From NCBI RefSeq assembly GCF_004193775.1, contig NC_041012.1:14777223-14841222 (forward strand): DNA of 64,000 nucleotides. The letters run 5' to 3'. This document shows, piece after piece, positions 59,052 to 64,000 of the stretch. Position 1 is the stretch's first letter, and the number at the start of each line of letters is the position of its first letter. A program made the translations under genes and the position numbers. The notes under the pieces were generated by a model. That model was not told the origin of the DNA. It ran no database searches and saw only the letters and a program-made list of their open reading frames with translations. This stretch comes from Glycine soja (lineage: Eukaryota; Streptophyta; Magnoliopsida; Fabales; Fabaceae).

Positions 59052-60710
59052 TCAGGAGGTGGCAATGCAATAGGGTTCCCAGAACAGAAACGACCTTCTA
59101 GAATCCTTGCAACTCTTCAAATTGTGAACCAAGTAATCACCATTCTTCCCTCTCAGAACTAGCAACTGCTGTTGCTCCCTTGAGACCACCTTGTTGTTAT
59201 TCATGCCCCCAGACACAACAACCTTGCTCTTCAGTTTCTCTTGGTCAAGTTGGTTAAGGTTAACACTACTTGTACCTTTTGGTGATGCAGACTTGGTCCT
59301 CCAATAGTACTCATAAGCATTGAAATTGAAAGAAGCTGCAGCAGGTGCTGATGGAATCAACCTTGCCACCCTTGGCCTTGGAGGCAGTGATGATTGTGCT
59401 GCCACATTAACATCATCGAAGTTGGTCATCTCATTGAACTTATCCGACCACTTTGGATTCCTGTTCACTATCCCAATTGACTTATTCTTATTATTATCAT
59501 TATTATTCATCATCAAAGCCAACTCATGAACACTACTTGTCACCCCAGTAGGTAATAGCGGCACTTTCTCTGACACACTCTCGTAACTCATCAGAACAGA
59601 ATTGCCTTCAGTAGAGGATACTTGTGGGTGCTTCGCACCGAAAAAGTATTCCTCTTCCTCTGCGTCGTCGTCTTCAAACTCGTCTTCCTCGTCATAATAA
59701 TCCTCCTCATCTTCTCCAAACTCAAACCCTCCAAAGCACTCTTCTTCCAACTCCTCCACATGATCATCATTATCTTCTTCTTCTTCTTCTTGGTGATTGG
59801 AGAAAGTGAGGACAAGGCGACCATCTTGGCGCTGAATGCTGAAATTGTTGTGAGAAGGAACAGAAACAGCTTCGAGAACCAACCTTCCATTGTCACGGTG
59901 GGAACGCATGTGAGTTACTGAAGAACTTGCTTGGTGATGAGAGAGTGAAGGAAGTGGTGGAGGGAAAGCGCGTGGTGGTGAAGCCGAAGCCGAAGCCTTC
60001 TTTGTAGCCACCACTGAAGCATAATTGCATAACTCTTCTTCTCCTTCTTCTTCTTCTTCTTTTACTTGTTCTTTCTCTTGTTGTTGTTGTTGCTCTGCAT
60101 CAGCATCCCCTGTCTCAGAAGAGGAAGAGTAAGAAGAGAACAACAAGGCATCAGAGCCAGTCTCAGAACCGAGACTCTCAGTGCAGATTTCGAGACTCTT
60201 CTCACTCAAACAACTCTTTGACCTTTTGACAAGAGGGTGAACATAAGGTGTAATAGGCATTGATTTGGAGATTTCATCTTTGCCCTTGAGGGACATGATT
60301 GAACTCCACGTGTCAAAGGCTCCTGATTTCTCTTGCTCCTCCTTCTTGTTCCGCTGGATGGAGCTCCAAATCTCAAGCCTCTCTCTTTCAGCTTCATCTT
60401 CTTCTTCAAGCTCCTTGTTGTTGTTGTTGGCCTCTTCATCTTCTTCTGAGGGAGCAATGGTTTTTGCATGCAAGTCTTGTTCTTCTGAGGGAGCAATGTT
60501 CTGAGAGAGCCAGTAGTTCTTTGAGGACATGTCTGCGGAGAGAGTTCTTCTCAGAGAAGAAGGTGTGTTTGTGTTCAATATGGTGATGATGCCTTGCTTC
60601 ATGATCTCTTCCTCTATTCTCACATAGGAAGAAGAAGAAGAAGAAAAAGATGATAGGCCTTGGCTTTGAACCTTGTTGTTGTTGTTGTTGGTCATAGGTG
60701 CTGATGACAT
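59052..60710 (-). CDS. FANTASTIC FOUR (FAF)-like protein
   Basis: A single uninterrupted frame of 552 codons from the first ATG in exon 2 (MSSAPMTNNNN) to TGA. The FAF domain is at about residues 246-305: FPPPLPSLSHH, then HMRSHRDNGRLVLEAVSVPS and IQRQDGRLVLTFS. Upstream are two WSSI motifs (EIWSSIQ about 113-119, DTWSSIM about 133-139), also typical of the family. An acidic Asp/Glu tract follows at about 307-354, and Asn, Ser and Gln runs are common. FAF proteins of Arabidopsis limit shoot meristem size by repressing WUSCHEL; longer FAF-like members like this one are less studied. No signal peptide or membrane segment from this start. The frame stays open 12 codons further up to the splice acceptor, but with no ATG there. 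It seems intact and is the only gene in the window I would call functional. Confidence 0.9.
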   Translation of the reverse strand: MSSAPMTNNNNNKVQSQGLSSFSSSSSSYVRIEEEIMKQGIITILNTNTPSSLRRTLSADMSSKNYWLSQNIAPSEEQDLHAKTIAPSEEDEEANNNNKELEEEDEAERERLEIWSSIQRNKKEEQEKSGAFDTWSSIMSLKGKDEISKSMPITPYVHPLVKRSKSCLSEKSLEICTESLGSETGSDALLFSSYSSSSETGDADAEQQQQQEKEQVKEEEEEGEEELCNYASVVATKKASASASPPRAFPPPLPSLSHHQASSSVTHMRSHRDNGRLVLEAVSVPSHNNFSIQRQDGRLVLTFSNHQEEEEEDNDDHVEELEEECFGGFEFGEDEEDYYDEEDEFEDDDAEEEEYFFGAKHPQVSSTEGNSVLMSYESVSEKVPLLPTGVTSSVHELALMMNNNDNNKNKSIGIVNRNPKWSDKFNEMTNFDDVNVAAQSSLPPRPRVARLIPSAPAAASFNFNAYEYYWRTKSASPKGTSSVNLNQLDQEKLKSKVVVSGGMNNNKVVSREQQQLLVLRGKNGDYLVHNLKSCKDSRRSFLFWEPYCIATS

Positions 60711-60742
60711 GACTAGCCAAAGGAGAAGGAAAGTGCTTAAAA

Positions 60743-61104
60743 TCACTCGGCTGCATAAAAAACAAGTGAAAAATTAAGAATTTAGAACAAAGCGCCAAAT
60801 AACAATAACGTACACCACCCTCCAAGAAGTGTACGTGAAGTGTGCCAAACAGTTAATTTCAAGTTTCAAAGTGGAGTCAGTAAGACATATAGGTAACATG
60901 CGAATATAATTGGCCGTAGGATATATTGATAAAATAATAAGCGGTCTAGATTTTCTACTAAGAGAGTAATTAAGAGTTAAAAAAAGGAAGAAGGTAGCAG
61001 ATCAACATAATGATTATTTATTTACGAGTATTATTAGTATTGTTTTATAAGCTGTTTGTTAAATTGAATTTACCTGAAGTGAAGGAAGGTAACACAGCTA
61101 GCAT
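60743..61104 (-). promoter_or_regulatory. Small upstream ORF split by the leader intron
   Basis: An ATG in exon 1 (61104-61102) opens MLAVLPSFTSAE and stops at TGA (60745-60743) once exon 1 (ending at 61074) is joined to exon 2 (starting at 60750). It ends about 32 nt before the main ATG at 60710. An upstream ORF so close to the start could lower or condition translation of the FAF-like protein. It depends on the inferred splice sites. Confidence 0.5.
60751..61073 (-). other. Intron in the 5' leader of the FAF-like gene
   Basis: Donor CAG/GTAAAT (exon 1 ends at 61074) and acceptor TTTTTTATGCAG/CC (exon 2 starts at 60750) bound a 323-nt AT-rich intron on the minus strand. The frame upstream of the main ATG ends at the acceptor, and the T-rich acceptor is strong, so splicing here is likely. 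Confidence 0.65.
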
Positions 61105-61292
61105 CCAACAGAGGTCTCTTCTCAAGAGAGAGACCACTGGGAGTGCAAGTTGCAAGGAGGATGAGAATTGGAGTTAGTTTGTGTTTCTGTGTGTTTGGTA
61201 CAGTTTGAGTGTGGAGAATTGGAATGAAATGGTTTGGTTTGGTTTGGTTTGTGGTTGATGATGATGGGAATGGAGGGAGGGGGGAATGAGGG

Positions 61293-61300
61293 TATTTGTA
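61293..61300 (-). promoter_or_regulatory. Likely TATA box of the FAF-like gene
   Basis: Minus strand CCCTACAAATACCCTC holds a plant-type TACAAATA about 190 nt upstream of the proposed end of exon 1. It stands in a GC-richer promoter-like stretch, followed by a C/T-rich leader with an ACCAAACC repeat run. Confidence 0.5.
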
Positions 61301-61329
61301 GGGTGGCCAAAAGCTTTAGGAACCGTGTT

Positions 61330-64000
61330 CACTGGACCCTACCTAAGCACCAGGAAAATACCCTCCTTTATTATTATGGACACAGGTTTGTGATGGATTC
61401 TGCAAAATGATAGTGTCTCTTTTTTATTTTAGATAATTTTTTATGCATGTTCTGAAATTTATGAATACGTTATGACTTCAATATATGAGTAGGTGTGGGT
61501 TTTATGGTTGAGAGAATTTGAAATCTCTGTAATTTGATTAATAAGGATGAAATTATTTTTAAAAATTGATATATTAAAATAAGACTATTTAAAATAGAAT
61601 TATTTAAACTGAAGTTGCTTTAATTAATGTCATATCATCGTATTAACTAGTATTAAAAGGTATCTCATATTTTTCTGTTAACATGTTTAACGCTTTGACA
61701 AAAAAGGATCAAGATAAAACTCTTAAAAATATAAAAGATTCAAATAAAATTTTAAAATTTAATGTAAAAAAAAAACTAAAATATAAAAAAATAACCTTTA
61801 ACCTTTTTTTAAGAGAAAAAGGTTATGAAATCAACCTATTTTATATTATCACTCAATCAAAATTTATCATGTATAATAAATTTATTGATTTTTATAAAAT
61901 TATCTTTAAATCATGCAAATGTCGATTTATATTTGAATCGTGTAAAATTATTTTACACTATCAATACATTATTATTGAATTTTTTTAATACAATGCGTTA
62001 AAGTTTTGCACATATCTATATCTTTCTAATATTACATAAGTTCAATATACTAGAAGAGACATACACTAAAGTTTTATAAATTTCCATTCGCACAATATTT
62101 TTATAATTAAGGAAGTCATAACTGATATAAAAAAATTAAGGAAGTGATAAGAAGAGAAAAGAAATGAATAATAAAATAAATAACATTAAGATGTTCACAT
62201 ATTGAATTGAATTGATTTTAAGAAGAAAAAAATCCGATTAAATCTTTTTGATTTTGTTATTTGACCATTTTCAATCAATTTGATTAATCCAAGTTACTTA
62301 ATTTTAATTTGGGAGCTATAAGTTTGATTTAATGATAAAAGGGAGAAGGAAAGAAAGAAAAGATAGTGGGCTTGATTTTCCTGCCAACAAAAATTAACAA
62401 CTAACTTTTACCGATACTTTATTTTAATTTAGATTATATTATGTTTCTTATTTTTTTAAACATACTAAAGATATTAAAATGAAGAGCAAATTATAATAAT
62501 ATTTTCTAAAATTTTGTATAATTATTCAAGTATCTCTTGTTTTTTAATATTATATTCATCTTCATCCTAGGAAGTGTTAGTATAAGATTTGAGAGAAAGT
62601 TGAAGGAGTGTTAGGGTTATGCTTTCAAAGGAAATGTTAGTGTAATGCTTTTAAATTTAAAGAGAAATTATTATAGAAAAATAAAAAGGATGTTATAATA
62701 TTAATTTGATAAAAGCTCTTTTATTAAATCAAAAAGGCCGTTGCTATAATTTGATAAAGTACCAAAATTAATCTAACATCAAACATCACATATATAAATT
62801 TCTCAATACATGATCACATAACAATTAATAAATTTCCCTGAAAAAACTAATTATTAAATAATCTTAAATACTTTATATATAAATATATGAAAATATTTAA
62901 ACATTTAAGACCTTGTTGGGACTAGAGTACAAAAAAGAACATAAAAATTAGTTTCCACTATAACTTTTTTTAAAAAGAAAGTATTAGGGTAAGCTTAAGA
63001 GCTAATTTTAATTGATGCTCCTTTGATCTCTATTACAAGAAAAAAAATACTTATTAGGGTAAGCTTAAGAGTTAATGCCATGCATTTTACTTATAGCGTC
63101 AATTGATAAAAAAAAAAAAAAAGTTATACAAAGTATAAAAATGGTATCTTTAAAAATAATTTCTCAATTATGGATGAGAACATCAATTCCCATGTATATT
63201 TGGATAAAGTCTACCATGAATACAGTAGTCCATTATGAGAAAAATCTTAAATAAAATACGAATATTTTTGGGAAGAGAAACATGAACAGTGTTGGGATAT
63301 TAAGAGGGCTCGCGTTTTGATTCACATGACATCAAATACACGTTTGTGCCGTTCCCTTGTGATCTGAATTACAATACTAGATGCATGGAAACTGGAAAGG
63401 GAGTGAAAATGGATGACGATGAACAATCAGGATGGACAACAAGGAAGACCTAGTATAGCTCTAAAATAATTATATTTACTCATTCCCTCTCGTTATAACT
63501 GTTATTTTAGGTTTTTTTATAAGATAAAAAAACAACAAAATAAATGAGAAAATAACAATTTTACTAAATTAATTTTATTACTGTTTCGGTAAAATATATT
63601 TTTCCACCTTTTAAAATTGAAAATATTCGAATTTCATTCTAGTAAAATTATATAATTTTTCTTCACAAAATTAAAATGCATAACTTTTTTACCTAAAATA
63701 ATGTTTAAATATGTGAACATATATGTACAATGACATTGATTATATATATATATATAGTCCGTATAAAAAAACGTTACATTTACATTTGGTTATATAATAA
63801 ATGTAAAAAATTATTATCAAAGGTTTGAATTTACTTAAACTTAATTCTAGACCAATTATAAGAGATACAATTATTTATTTACTCTATATGTTTTAAAATT
63901 TTATACATTATTATTATGATAAATATATTATTGTCTTTTTTCTCTATAAGATGGATAAATTCTTTGAATTTGCGATGAAATATTTATATTATATTTAAAG
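61330..64000. other. AT-rich sequence upstream of the FAF-like gene, no gene seen
   Basis: The first few hundred bases are the likely promoter of the FAF-like gene. An open plus-strand stretch at 61683-61988 is AT-driven and Lys/Ile/Phe-rich with no family match. TATTAGGGTAAGCTTAAGAG occurs twice, at 62983 and 63053. (TA)n at 63741-63756 is short. Nothing else is recognised. Confidence 0.5.

Noticed and set aside
59591..60586. Several open frames overlapping the FAF-like gene, on both strands
   Set aside because: They arise from the Glu/Asp- and Ser-rich codon repeats of the FAF-like gene read in other frames.
61683..61988. 101-codon plus-strand open frame
   Set aside because: Lys/Ile/Phe/Asn-rich translation typical of AT-rich non-coding DNA; no family seen.

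Overview
This window reads as nuclear DNA of a dicot plant. A legume close to soybean is my best guess, from the style of the repeats and the close fit of the gene fragments to soybean-type proteins as I remember them; I could not run a search. The DNA is AT-rich, introns have GT/AG borders, and several transposon superfamilies are nested together. I see one gene that looks functional: a FANTASTIC FOUR (FAF)-like gene on the minus strand (CDS 59052-60710) with an intron in its 5' leader. Everything else that resembles a gene is a fragment or pseudogene.

Layout. 1-8.7 kb: foldback repeat, a 2.25-kb solo LTR with a perfect target duplication (3843-6092), and a scrap of an LRR receptor-like protein gene. 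8.8-23.1 kb: the 3' coding part of a CACTA (En/Spm) transposon (DUF4216, plant transposase_24-type and Ulp1-type protease segments, all broken), then fragments of a class IV PLP aminotransferase-like gene and of TIMELESS, then a subterminal array of palindromic repeats typical of CACTA ends. The simplest reading is a decayed gene-capturing CACTA element that has lost its left end. The TIMELESS exons are in permuted order. 23-34 kb: AT-rich desert with microsatellites, two hAT-like elements, a Tourist-like element, a long-TIR element, an LTR-like segment and a possible Helitron end. 34.9-38.0 kb: a short LTR retrotransposon with TSD CATCC and the start of a Ty3/gypsy gag; its interior was replaced by fragments of a glycine-rich RNA-binding protein, histone H4 and an ankyrin-repeat protein, and a minus-strand copia remnant sits at the end of its 5' LTR.

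39.1-44.2 kb: an exon/intron-containing but broken copy of eIF5B, 5' truncated to the GTPase domain, with a TA-flanked element in an intron and a Helitron-like 3' end just after it. 45-51 kb: two Mutator-like inverted-repeat elements without genes, and a Pack-MULE (49182-50790) with a MAP kinase kinase fragment and probably a GeBP-like fragment. 52.9-56.9 kb: a decayed Ty1/copia element with gag, integrase, reverse transcriptase and RNase H. 59-61.3 kb: the FAF-like gene. 61.3-64 kb: no gene seen.

The most notable theme is that three unrelated transposon classes (CACTA, LTR retrotransposon, Mutator-like) within 42 kb each appear to carry pieces of host genes. No operon-like cooperation is expected or seen.
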